Below, piece after piece: positions 1-9,580 of a stretch of DNA of 64,000 nucleotides. Each line of letters begins with the position of its first letter. Position 1 is the first letter of the stretch. The DNA lies in the NCBI GenBank assembly GCA_013423325.1, contig BLJB01000381.1, forward strand, positions 1 through 64,000, in the 5' to 3' direction. The notes below the pieces were generated by a model. The model saw only the letters and a program-made list of their open reading frames with translations. It did not search any database and was not told the origin of the DNA. Source of the DNA: Usnea hakonensis. Lineage: Eukaryota > Ascomycota > Lecanoromycetes > Lecanorales > Parmeliaceae. A program made the translations under genes and the position numbers.

Positions 1-1018
1 TGGTATGTGGCTGCACCGCCTCCGGTATTATACACTAGTGTTGGCTGAGGTTTAAAAGCTCCCCAAGGGGCACATTGTAGCGTAAGGCTTAGTGTACAAC
101 AGTAAAGTACAGCCCTATGAGTCTTCTCCTTCGTAGGCACAACTCGACCGGCCATCCCACGGTTCAAATCTTGAATACAATCGTATATCAATCAGTTCAC
201 GCAGACCACGCGCACAAGAGACACTCCAGACCTAGAACATGTACAACCCTTCCTTACTTAACTAAACCCAGTCATATAGCCCCAACGAACTCTCCCGCTC
301 CAATCAATCAATCAACCATGCAAGATCCCCTCCCCCATCCCCCTCCCCTTTCCCACCCTCTCTTCCCTCTCCTTTGCCCCCTCTCTTCCCGCTCCCTTCC
401 CCCTGCACCCTCTCACTCCGCCTTCCCCTTCATAGGCGGATACCCCTCCTTCCCATCCTTCTCAACCTTCGGCTCACACGTACACCACTCCTCCTTGGGC
501 ACATGATCCATCACGCTCGGAACATGCATACCGCAGCCCCACCACGTGGATTTTTCTATTTGCCGACGAAGAAAGAAGGTAAGAGTCAGTAAGATGGCGT
601 GAGAGTGGGGGTGGGATGATTTTGGGGGAGGGGAGGGGAGCGGGAAGGGAAGAGACGTACGACATTTATCGCAACTTGCGGATTTGCACATTTTTCTTTG
701 AAGCAGGTGTGTGTGTTGGGGGGGGGGTTTTGGGGGGAAAGGAGGTGGGAGGATTGGTGGGGTTTGGCGGGGTTTGCGCTTTGCTTTATAGGTAGGAAGC
801 AGATGGTGGGGGTGGCGGCTGATGACGCACGTTGTGCAAGTTATGCACAGGTCATGCAAGTCATGAATTGTACTTTACTTAATTAATGCACATTCATTCT
901 GTGCATTGAACATATAGACCAAGACTGGGGAATTCGTCATTGATATTCATTATATAGCCAATAAATTTGCGACCACACACAACCCAATCCCATCCTTCTT
1001 CAACATGCCTCCTCCACC
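1..1018. other. Intergenic, C-rich then G-rich tract
   Basis: I see no convincing gene here. The plus strand is pyrimidine/C-rich from about 300 to 430 and becomes G-rich from about 598 to 810, with a run of nine or more G near 718. The open frames in this stretch are low-complexity Pro/His/Ser or Gly/Trp translations of that composition. The stretch lies downstream (3') of the minus-strand regulator that ends at 1019. Similar C-to-G composition switches occur near the 3' ends of other genes in the window. Confidence 0.6.
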
Positions 1019-2443
1019 TTAACAAATAACAGAACCACACATCATCATGGGGTACCTCACCAACTTTTGAATATCCGCATCATACCCACAATACCGTTGC
1101 AAATAGATGCAGATCGCCTGACCCTCCAGCGACGCCCGCTTTATAATCCACCAATGCGGATATTGGCACATCTTCGCGAACCAGTACGCCAGCAGCAGAA
1201 GCGCACACGGATCTTTGCGCTTCAACAATTCCTTGTACTTGGCGGGAATAGTCATCACAAAGGTCAGAAAGCTCAAAATGGTGGTGAGTTTACAGTCACT
1301 ATGCAACGACTTGGCGAGGCTTGATGCGACGGCGTGGTAAGGGTTATTGGCCGAGGTCGACGCCGCGTCCAGGCCACAAAGCTTGATGAATTCAGACGGA
1401 AGCGCTTCCAATCCGTGCACATTAGGCGGGGTAGGTGGCGGGGTAGGTTGCGGTGCCGTATTTTGAGAAGGAGAGAGGATTTGGAAGACGCTCTTCGCCC
1501 CCGACGATCGAGTCAGTTTCCACAACGTCGTCTTTCCCTCACTCAGGCTTAGCCAATTGAGATCCATAGGTGAGGGGGCCTTGAGCGGCCACGCTTCCTC
1601 TAGCGTCTCTGCTTCGAGATAGAAAAATGCTATAGTCCCAAGACAGGCCGCAGTGGCCCACAGGGCATCTCGTTCCGAAATGTCTATCGGGCCCGCCAAT
1701 TTTTCGTTGAACAACGCTGTGCTCTGATACCAATGAAAGGCTTCCGTCACGGATAGTTTGGTGTTTGACGCGCCGGACAGGTAGCGGTCATGCATTAATG
1801 TCAATGACAGTACTCCGTGCATCAGAAAAGCATGCTGAGACGCCGGAGTCAGCAGGTCATGGTACTCGTACATCGTACAAAGGGTACTGACCGAGTGAGC
1901 GAGCTTGAAAGTTTCCTTCTGATACAGGTACAGGTTGTTGTCAGTGGTGACTGTGAAGACCGTTCTCGTTTGAAACTTTTTCAGCAGCTCGAAATCCTCC
2001 TGCCTGAACTCGTATAGTGTATCCCCATTCTTCAAAGGGACTGGCGACAGTGCTCTCAATGAGGGGATAATCACGCTAGGAAGGGTCTGCTTTAGCGAAT
2101 ATGGCACTATCTGTAGGGTTTCAATACTGGAAACTTCGCCAACCGATGGCTGTAAGTCCGAAGATTGACCATCATAGTTGCAGAAGACGCCAAAGGAGGT
2201 GCATTTTTGGCATTTTGGTCTGCCCTCATCACACTGCAGAGGTGGCTTTAGTCAGACCCCCAGGTATGTTGTATGGTGAGAAAGCTTTGAAAGCCTACCC
2301 ACTTTGACACGTCGGAGCTTGCAATTCCCGCATCCTCGCCGAGACTTTCTGTGAGCTTTGATTCTACGATTCTTATCTTTTGCAGATGACGAGAAGCGAT
2401 TGGTCGTGACACTATCTACCCTCACAGGCAAGATCGTTTCCAT
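1019..2443 (-). CDS. Zn2Cys6 transcription factor, Upc2-like
   Basis: This is a fungal binuclear zinc-cluster regulator of 451 residues in two exons, complement(1019..2233, 2303..2443). Exon 1 ends at a Lys codon followed by gtgggt. The 69-bp intron has a CTGAC branch-like site and ends in ctgcag. Splicing restores six cysteines at about residues 38, 41, 48, 55, 58 and 65, with exact CX2CX6CX6CX2CX6C spacing, preceded by a basic RRIKAHRKSRRGC stretch. The C-terminal part has the regulatory-domain pattern seen in Upc2/sterol-uptake-type factors, including EEAWPLKAPSP and LSEGK..LWKLT. The start is the first in-frame ATG; the open frame begins earlier only with GTG. The gene is divergent from the MDR reductase at 3019 across about 575 bp, so it may control that gene. 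The target is unknown. Confidence 0.88.
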
Positions 2444-3018
2444 GCTGACTTGGTCCACTGTAATATCAGTAGCTGTCGCTCTGTGCAGAGGATGCGCAGT
2501 GAGTTTAAAGATTTCTCAGACTAACTGTGTTTCTCTTATAGAATCTGCTTCCGGGGGGTTGCAGCCTGCAGGTTGCTTACTTACATTTTGTTAACAGAAG
2601 AGGAGTACTTATACGAGTACGCCAAACTTTAAAAGCATTTTCGAGCTAACCTTGTTTCGCATTCCAGCAAGCTAGTCGATGCATTGAACCATTTTCGTTG
2701 ATAGCTGCACCCAATGACATGAACATGATGGATACGACGCCTTATCAATCAATTATCAATCAATCAATCAAGCAGTACGGATGAACCTCATGTCCGCTCG
2801 GGCTCGAAAGCAAGACAACATGGTGCCTGTCAGGTATAAAGGGTGCTGTTTCCTCCCTCCTCCCTCCGTTTGCTCACCATCTGAAATCTTCACTTCTCAT
2901 TCATCACAGTCCATCACATCTTGGTGTCTAAGAATCATTCTGCTGCCATCGCAAGTCTGTCCATCTTGTCATTATCTAGACCCATCTCATCCTTTCTACC
3001 TCTTCGCTTGAGCACAGT
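2444..3018. promoter_or_regulatory. Shared divergent promoter, TF and reductase
   Basis: This 575-bp stretch separates the two divergent start codons. It contains a TC-rich stretch and a cttcac/atctcat-rich leader just upstream of 3019, and the repeated tetramer caat(c) around 2745-2770. No TATA box is certain. The back-to-back layout of a regulator and an oxidoreductase is common for self-contained regulated pairs, but co-regulation is inference. Confidence 0.4.
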
Positions 3019-4281
3019 ATGCCTGCCAACACAGCAGCATGGCAGACCAAACCTAAGGGTACGCCTTTGGAGGTCAAGTCTGCCCCTTACACCTCCCCCC
3101 AAGAAAACGAGATCGTCATTAAGAATGTAAGCAATCTTCAGACTTCTCTGCCAACCCATCTGTAGCGTAATGAGGGGTAAGACATGCCTGAGAAGCCATG
3201 TGTGCTACATGGGATACATTGAGTGCCCTAAAACATTCAAAACCATCCTCGAGATAAATCTCTAATCCGAGAATTCTTATAGGGCGCCGTAGCCATCAAT
3301 CCAGTCGACTGGATAATCCAAGATCTAGGAACAATGATGTTCTCATGGATCAAGCATCCCTTCATCCTCGGCTACGACACCGCCGGCGAAGTCATCGAAA
3401 TCGGCCCCAACGTCACCCGCTTCAAAGTAGGCGACCGAGTCGTCGGCCACGCCAACGGATCCGACCAAAACTACAACAACCCCGCCTACAGCGCCTTCCA
3501 AACCTACACCGTCCTCCTCGTCAACGCAGCATCCCCCATCCCCCCAACCCTATCCTACGAAAGCGCCGCCGTCCTCCCCCTAGGCCTCTCCACCGCCGCC
3601 ACCGGCCTCTTCCAAAAAGACCAACTAGCCCTCCAGCACCCCTCCAACACCCCAACCCCCACCGGCAAAACCCTCCTCATCTGGGGCGGCTCCACAAGCG
3701 TCGGCTGCAACGCCATCCAACTCGCCGTCGCAGCCGGCTACGAAGTAATCACCACCTGCTCCCCCAAAAACTTCGCCTACATGCAGCAACTGGGCGCAAG
3801 CCGCGCCTTCGACTACAACAGCGCGACCGTCATCGCCGACATCATCCGCGCCTTCAACGGCAAAACGACCGCCGGCGCCCTCTCCATCGGCCACGGCTCC
3901 GCCGACCTCTGTCTCGACATCCTGAACAAATGCACCGGCGACAAAGTCCTTTCCATGGCCTCATATCCCATCCCGTCGCCGCCGCCCAAGAGATGTGTCC
4001 TTCTCGCGCTCGCGGCGTCGTATATATCCGGCATGGCGAATATCTGGGTCAAGTCCAAGATGCGGGGCATACGCACAGCGTTCATATACGGCTCTACGTT
4101 GCTCTACAACGAAGTCGGCACGGCGGTGTATGTGGATTATCTCCCACAGGCGCTGGCGGAGGGGACGTTTGTGCCTGCGCCGGAACCGCATGTTGTGGGG
4201 AAGGGGCTGGAGTGTATTCAGGCTGGGTATGAGATGCAGAAAAAGGGGGTGTCGGCTAAGAAGATTGTTGTTACTCTTTGA
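3019..4281 (+). CDS. MDR-family zinc-binding dehydrogenase-like reductase (ToxD-like)
   Basis: This is an NAD(P)H-dependent medium-chain dehydrogenase/quinone-oxidoreductase-type enzyme, 368 residues, join(3019..3126, 3283..4281). Exon 1 encodes MPANTAAWQTKPKG up to IVIKN and ends at gtaagc. The 156-bp intron ends in cttatag, and exon 2 resumes with GAVAINPVDWIIQD, the conserved N-terminal MDR block. A GroES-like fold with GYDTAGEV and RFKVGDRVVGH is followed by a Rossmann fold with the GGSTSVG nucleotide-binding loop (about residue 170). The structural-zinc cysteines of true alcohol dehydrogenases are absent, as in the enoyl-reductase/ToxD branch. The substrate is unknown. Third codon positions are almost all C up to about 3950 and then shift to G. 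A partly inverted copy of the gene's last 65 bases lies just downstream. Confidence 0.9.
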
Positions 4282-4402
4282 ATGGTGGCGTGTTGGGCTC
4301 ATAATTTTAGATCTTTCTTGGAATTGAAGGGCAATACCCTCAGGCTGGGTACGACCTTCTTAGCCGACACGCCCTTTTTCTGAAGCTTGTTGTTTCTCTT
4401 TA
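4217..4402. repeat. Duplicated gene 3' end with internal inversion
   Basis: The last ~65 bases of the reductase (4217-4281) are copied at 4341-4402. The flanks 4341-4354 (caggctgggtacga) and 4383-4402 match in direct orientation. The middle 4355-4382 matches the same gene segment (about 4237-4264) as its reverse complement. The copy lies 60 bp beyond the stop codon. A 27-nt stem between gene and copy could form in the transcript and so act as a 3' hairpin. This was read directly by aligning the two stretches. Confidence 0.8.
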
Positions 4403-5738
4403 AGTAAGACAAGACGCATATATAGTATATTACAGGGAAGAAAAAAAGGGAGGAAGCGCAGAGCAATAGTAGCCGGAATTAATTTTATAGATCTACATCC
4501 CCTTGCTGATTTGGCAGGCAAGTCGATCCCCCCCATGTATAATTCAATACCTATCTTTCTTTCTTCGAGAAGTGAAGGGAAACACCCTTCCTCAATTTAA
4601 CCCAACCCTCCAAATCTCCCAGCCACTCAAATCTCCCAACCCCACACCCCCAGTATCCCCCCTTCCCTCTAACGCTCCCTCACAAAAAAACCCACAAACC
4701 CCACATCTCCCTCCTTCCCCCTCACAAAACCCCCCTCACCCACTTCCTCCCCTCCCCTCCCCCCTCCCCCCTCCTCCATTCATCCGCCCAAGTCCCCAAA
4801 AGGCGCAAAATATGAGATTAGAACAGCACAGATTTTGCATCCACCCCCTTCGTCTCATCCACCTCCGTCCCTACCTATCCCATCCCATTCCATTACTCCA
4901 CCTCCTGCCTCTGCCCTCCCCCTGCCCTCCTCCCCCAGCCCAAAATACACCCTTCTCCGCTGCCTCGTATATAGAATGAGGGTTGTGGCCGAAGAAATGG
5001 ATGGATGGGTGGATGGATTGCTGGGAAGGGGGGGTGTAGGGTTTGTGGGGGGTTTGTGGGGGGTTTGTGGGGGGTTGATTGGGGATTGGGGATTTTAGGG
5101 GGGGGGATTGTGGTTGGGGGGGAGACGGGGGAGAGGGGGAAGGGGGCAGGGGGCAGGGGGCAGGGGGATGGGGTGATGGGTGGGACGAGCGAGCATCAAA
5201 GTGGCATGAGAGGGGGAAGTGGAGGGCGGATGAGAGAACTGGGGGACGTGGATGGATGGTTTGGTAGAGGGAGGGAGGGGTATGGGTGTGGGGTTTAGAG
5301 GTTGGTTATGGGAAAGGAGGGGGCGGGGGGAGGGCTTAGGCCTGTGGTGTTGAGGATTTTGTCCGTCGCTGCTGTGAAGATGCCATGCAGATAGTACTGA
5401 CGCTGGAAGTCTCGGAGAAGGAAGTCGCATGAGCGAAGTGCGGTCTTGATTAAGGATTCTTTAGATTCCATGATTTTCCCCTGCGTCGATATGAGCATGA
5501 TTGGGATTGGGGGCGACGGTCCTGGTATCGATACGCCGTACTGGAAATCTTCAGCGTGAAGAGATTGGGGAGCATGTTCATTATATATATACTTCAAGTC
5601 ATTCGTAATGTCATCTCCAAGTTTTCAAAAGGTTGCGGTTCTTCGCTATGCGAATTTGCAAAGGTCTATGCTGTCATGGTATATGTTGTATATATCAATG
5701 AGATTTTGCCCCCAGCTGGCGGTTTGAAACAGCTTGGT
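4403..5738. other. Convergent intergenic region with C-to-G skew switch
   Basis: No gene is supported between the convergent 3' ends of the reductase and the HET gene. The plus strand is strongly C-rich from about 4570 to 4970 (runs such as cctcccctccccc) and strongly G-rich from about 5000 to 5340 (repeated ggggtttgtg and agggggc units). These are potential G-quadruplex/i-motif tracts. A minus-strand open stretch at 5295-5597 contains a protein-like segment (SKESLIKTALRSCDFLLRDF) and might be a degraded exon, but it has no supporting gene structure. Confidence 0.55.
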
Positions 5739-7679
5739 TCAAATGAGGTCGAAAGTCTGAACGTTGACTCCCCTTCGTTTCAATAAATCTGGTGTCAAAA
5801 TCACGCCCACTGAACCATCGGGTTGGATGAATGTATTCCCTTCTTTGACCATCTGCTCGTTGACCTCTATCCTTGGGTCATTGTATTGAATCTTCCCAGT
5901 CTCTTTGTCAACGAAAACGTACTCGTATAAGCTCTCATCTATGTTCCATAAATGTATAGACTTAAAATTATCTGGAAGGGGACCTAGAAAGGGTTCCTCG
6001 TCCATCACTCCGTGGATGTAGCACTCTCCAACTACTTGAAATTGGAGACCTGAGGTTTTGCGAAATAATAGAGGCATTTGGCATCCGGGAAGGGCGCAGA
6101 CCCGGTCCCCTGGCTTAGTCGCCTTTGGGGCAATGCCTATATAACCCTTTTCAGTAATGATGAATGATCTCTTGCAGCAATATATCGAGACTGAGTTCAA
6201 GAATTTGATAGTATCGTTGGGGACGTTGAATTTCCGATTTTTGTCTATACTATATGCCAGCACGAAGTCTCGACTCTCTTCGAATTTTGCATTCATTGCA
6301 TTAGGTGGATGATATTTGTTGCAAAATCTGTTGCAACCAAGTGTACGGCAGAACGCGTCAACTAGACTGCCACCTGCGACGTATGAAAGATGCTCAATCT
6401 TCTGAGGGGCCAGTCTTTGTATCATATCGACGACCCCCTTGTAGGTAAGTTGGCCTTTGTAGGTATGTTGGAAAGTCATTTCCTGGACGCTCGAGACGGT
6501 TGCAAAAGCTACACCTGCAGCGCTGAGAACTCCATTTCCTTGATATCGTGCTACTGCCCTACTGAGTCCACTTGCGGTCCCGAGGTCACCAAAGTGTTTA
6601 GCTGTATCTTGGTCAGCCCAATTTGGTACCCAGCTTGGCATACCCGTTGGCCTGTCGTTCTTAAGCTCACAGTGTCTCAACATGTCAAGTTTACCAGAAT
6701 TGACGTATAGGACCATCAAATCTTGATAGACTTGCGCAGTACTTTTCGTATAATCGGGCTCTATCTTCAATCTTGTATCTGACCTAGGCAGCAGGCTTTG
6801 AACTGCATAAACATAGTCCCGAGGATCGGAGCATTTGCACGCAGCTGTTCTCCGGATCATGGAACCCAGTGAGCTGTTTCCGTAGGATCGGCTGACTTCC
6901 ACTAATCCAACTAGTCGCTGTTGAAATCCCACAGGCATCAGGGAGCAACAATCGTCGTCCCACTTCTTGACTGCTAAGCAGAAGATGGCCTGTCGAAAAG
7001 ACGCCCAAGGGATAGTGTCTGTACCGCAAACGACAGTTGGAGTATTTCTTGCGAGCCCGATTTCCTGCCATACCCAAAGCCTTGAGAACCAGGGGCGATT
7101 TATCAAAGCATCGATACTCCGAGCATCATCGATAGAATATGGCAAGAAACTACCTAAATCGCTGAAATGAACGGCAGAGACTGAAGTTGCAGGCGTCATT
7201 GTGACAGATGGATAATCAACCTTAATCTCAGAACTTAAATCCGACAGAAGATGTAACACTTCAGCACTATTGTCCTTCTCAGGACCCAGCCATACGACTA
7301 CGCGGTCAGCCAAAGCAAAGATCTCGGCCATTTTTTTGACCTGTCTGCTTCGTTCGCCAAGGTCCTGTTGATTGATACAGATCGCGTCGATCCAAAGCGT
7401 TCGAATCTTGTCCTCGTATCGGAGATAGGGCAAGGCAACCGCTAGGTTCTGCGTGATTGCTAATGTCTCATTCCCGAATGGCCCAATCTTGACGTCAACT
7501 GGGTCCTCCGTTGAACCCCACGCATAGGACAGCGCTTCGTAGGTAGGCGGAGCATCTGTAGTCAAAACCACCTTCTGAATCGAGATATGAATATCCGCTG
7601 AGAAGTCATCAGGATGTAGTGTCAGGGTACGTATCTCTTTGAGGTCTTGGTTGAGAGGTGAATACTGGTAGGAGGCCAT
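5739..7679 (-). CDS. HET-domain protein (heterokaryon incompatibility type)
   Basis: This is a 646-residue intronless protein with an N-terminal HET domain, a TIR-related module that in filamentous fungi triggers cell death on non-self fusion. Visible signatures are the opening YSPLNQDLKEIRTLTLHP, then PPTYEALSYAWGS, LWIDAICINQ and a C-terminal core block with RPWFSRLWVWQEIGLA. The remaining ~350 residues hold no recognised repeat (no WD40, NACHT or ankyrin). Late in the protein are GDRVCALPGCQMPLLFR and VGECYIHGVMDEEPF, which are typical tails of this family. I chose the ATG at 7679 because the HET motif starts right after it; an in-frame ATG at 7889 would add 70 residues of unlikely sequence. 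HET genes are abundant in moulds, so the allorecognition role is only inferred. Confidence 0.9.
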   Translation of the reverse strand: MASYQYSPLNQDLKEIRTLTLHPDDFSADIHISIQKVVLTTDAPPTYEALSYAWGSTEDPVDVKIGPFGNETLAITQNLAVALPYLRYEDKIRTLWIDAICINQQDLGERSRQVKKMAEIFALADRVVVWLGPEKDNSAEVLHLLSDLSSEIKVDYPSVTMTPATSVSAVHFSDLGSFLPYSIDDARSIDALINRPWFSRLWVWQEIGLARNTPTVVCGTDTIPWASFRQAIFCLAVKKWDDDCCSLMPVGFQQRLVGLVEVSRSYGNSSLGSMIRRTAACKCSDPRDYVYAVQSLLPRSDTRLKIEPDYTKSTAQVYQDLMVLYVNSGKLDMLRHCELKNDRPTGMPSWVPNWADQDTAKHFGDLGTASGLSRAVARYQGNGVLSAAGVAFATVSSVQEMTFQHTYKGQLTYKGVVDMIQRLAPQKIEHLSYVAGGSLVDAFCRTLGCNRFCNKYHPPNAMNAKFEESRDFVLAYSIDKNRKFNVPNDTIKFLNSVSIYCCKRSFIITEKGYIGIAPKATKPGDRVCALPGCQMPLLFRKTSGLQFQVVGECYIHGVMDEEPFLGPLPDNFKSIHLWNIDESLYEYVFVDKETGKIQYNDPRIEVNEQMVKEGNTFIQPDGSVGVILTPDLLKRRGVNVQTFDLI

Positions 7680-8145
7680 GATGTGACAGGGACGCTGGAG
7701 CGTCAAGATGTAGATGATCGAGTCTGCGATCTCGCAGCATACTAAGCCATTATTAAAATAGACGAGACCTAGATGTTGTTGGACCACAAGGTGTGTACTC
7801 TTTATAATCAGCCGAGTGGGTTGGTGGGTCGAAGTAACAAGTACAGGACGCCAAGACCATGACAAATCACAAGTATCTGATTCGCTCATCTTATCTGATA
7901 AGCCCTAGCGTGATCTCTGCTCAAGCAGCTAAGCCACGGAGAAGGAGAGGAGCACCACCTTACTCCGTACGAGTATGAGCATATTTCTGTAGGACATCGA
8001 ATTACAGCATCTCAAAGAGAGCATCTCTAGGTCGAAAACATTATGCATATACACTATGTAAAGCATCTAACATCAACAAGTGGCTGTATCACGCCGGATA
8101 CAGAAAGCCACGAAAAATGATAAAATCCCCCAAGATTGAACCATC
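7680..8145. other. Short intergenic stretch, no gene seen
   Basis: This is the upstream region of the HET gene and the 3' flank of the small gene ending at 8146. A second in-frame ATG of the HET frame lies at 7889. I see no RNA gene or repeat. Confidence 0.5.
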
Positions 8146-8535
8146 TCACATTGCGGCTCTTGCCTCTCGCTTTCGACATTCTTCCTCCTCTTCTAAATTC
8201 TTGATAGCCATCGAAGCTTCATCTTGCCATCGTAGGTGGCGGATATTTTCCTGTTGCAAGCTCTGGTTCTGGCCAACGAGGTCTTGGTAAATGGGGTGCG
8301 AAATGATAGCTTGGTAGTCATTCAACACGGGGATACTAGAAGCCTCTTGTTGGAGCTGGTCATTCTGATCCACTTCTTTCCGCTGGGATGTGTGTTCTGG
8401 CACCGCGGAAGAAAGCAAGGAGACTGGACTGCTATCCTTCTTCTCGACTTCCGTGGCATCAGCGTCCTCCCACCCCCCTTGCGCATCCACCAAAACGCTA
8501 TACGAGTCCCAGAGATAGCGTGCGAAAGACATCAT
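8146..8535 (-). CDS. Small hypothetical protein with C-terminal coiled coil
   Basis: This is an unrecognised 129-residue protein. It begins MMSFARYLWDSYSVLVDAQ. The middle is acidic and Ser/Gln-rich, and the last ~50 residues (NQSLQQENIRHLRWQDEAS then NLEEEEECRKREA) are heptad-like and probably helical. The start is an ATG pair, and the second ATG would also serve. No signal peptide or membrane segment is seen. The composition resembles the coiled-coil genes further right, but no alignable homology is evident by eye. It is plausibly a real gene because its amino-acid usage is protein-like, but it has no family support. Confidence 0.5.
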   Translation of the reverse strand: MMSFARYLWDSYSVLVDAQGGWEDADATEVEKKDSSPVSLLSSAVPEHTSQRKEVDQNDQLQQEASSIPVLNDYQAIISHPIYQDLVGQNQSLQQENIRHLRWQDEASMAIKNLEEEEECRKREARAAM

Positions 8536-9130
8536 CACGACAAGATGCTAGGAAGCTGAGTGACGATCACAAGCAGAATATTTATTTATATTCTTGCTGA
8601 GCTTGCTGTCTGGAGGGAACGAAGGCATAAATAGTGCAGTGGATGAAGATTTGTAAGAAAAGAAAAGGAAAGTAAGAAGAAGAAAGTGAGTCTTCTATTT
8701 ATCGTAGTGAAAATGAGGGGGCTGGTGCTATGTCTGCTGTGTTGTGGAAGATGTGAATTTCTCCAGTCACGTGTCAAAAACTTCACTTCGGCAAAGCCAG
8801 CATTACCTTTTGAGAAATCTCAACACTTGATATTCGATCTGTAAACTAGTCTCCACTTCTCTCATTATTATTATAAACGTGAATACTATAGCAGATCATT
8901 TCTACGTCATCGCGCCGGAAAAGACTAGAACTCTTCACGCTAGGTAACCCGAACAAAGGAAAGAATGCAAAAGGCACTTAGTCCAATCTTAGTTCATAAG
9001 CTTTCATTGTCATATCCACTTAAGACCAATCACTATATCTATACTATCCTCCACTCCATCCTTAGACAGCATAAATTCTGCAAGTCTCCCATTATCAATC
9101 CTATCTGTTTCAAAGCACCTCAGCTCCATC
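8536..9130. other. Intergenic, no gene seen
   Basis: This stretch is A/T-richer non-coding sequence upstream of the small minus-strand gene. It holds purine-rich and TC-rich patches (8650-8700, 9000-9060). I see no conserved frame or RNA gene. Confidence 0.45.
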
Positions 9131-9580
9131 AGGCGTGGCAGCAAATTGATTTCGCCTTGACGATTCGCTCCTTAAACTCTCGGAGCCACTCATAACTCTC
9201 GATGAAAAAGCGCCTGATTACAAGCGTCTCCAATGATGTGGATAGGAGAGTGGGTATCTTGTCTGTCGCCCGAAAGGTCGGACATTCCTGTCCAAAAACC
9301 ACTCCACCCGCTTCTTTTCTGATGATTTCCCACTCTTATCCTCCTTACTTCGTTAGGCGTGGCAGCAAATTGGTTTTCGCCTTAACGATTTACTCTCCAA
9401 ACTGTCGGAGCCACCCCTAGCTCTCGATGAAAAAGCGCCTGATTACAAGCGTCTCCAATGATGCGGGTAGGAAAGTAGGTATCTTGTCTGTCGCCTGACC
9501 GAAAGTTCGGACATTCCTGTTCAAAACCCACTCCACCCACTTCTTTTCTGATGATTTCCCGCTTTTATGCTCCCTGCATC
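9131..9580. repeat. Tandem duplication, ~224-bp unit
   Basis: Two copies of a ~224-bp unit start at 9131 and 9355, each opening aggcgtggcagcaaattg. They share long stretches such as ctctcgatgaaaaagcgcct and ggacattcctgt(c/t)caaaa. They differ by scattered substitutions and small indels. The second copy runs into a minus-strand open frame of the degraded gene described at 9417-10544. Confidence 0.85.

Noticed and set aside
156..176. ggttcaaatc as a tRNA B box
   Set aside because: No A box, acceptor stem or anticodon arm could be placed around it.
413..859. 148-codon minus-strand frame as a gene
   Set aside because: A Pro/His/Ser-rich translation of the G-rich block; no motif, and the composition explains the open frame.
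3345..4232. 295-codon plus-strand frame inside the MDR gene
   Set aside because: An Arg/Pro/His-rich shadow produced by the C-rich codons of the real frame; the MDR frame carries all family motifs.
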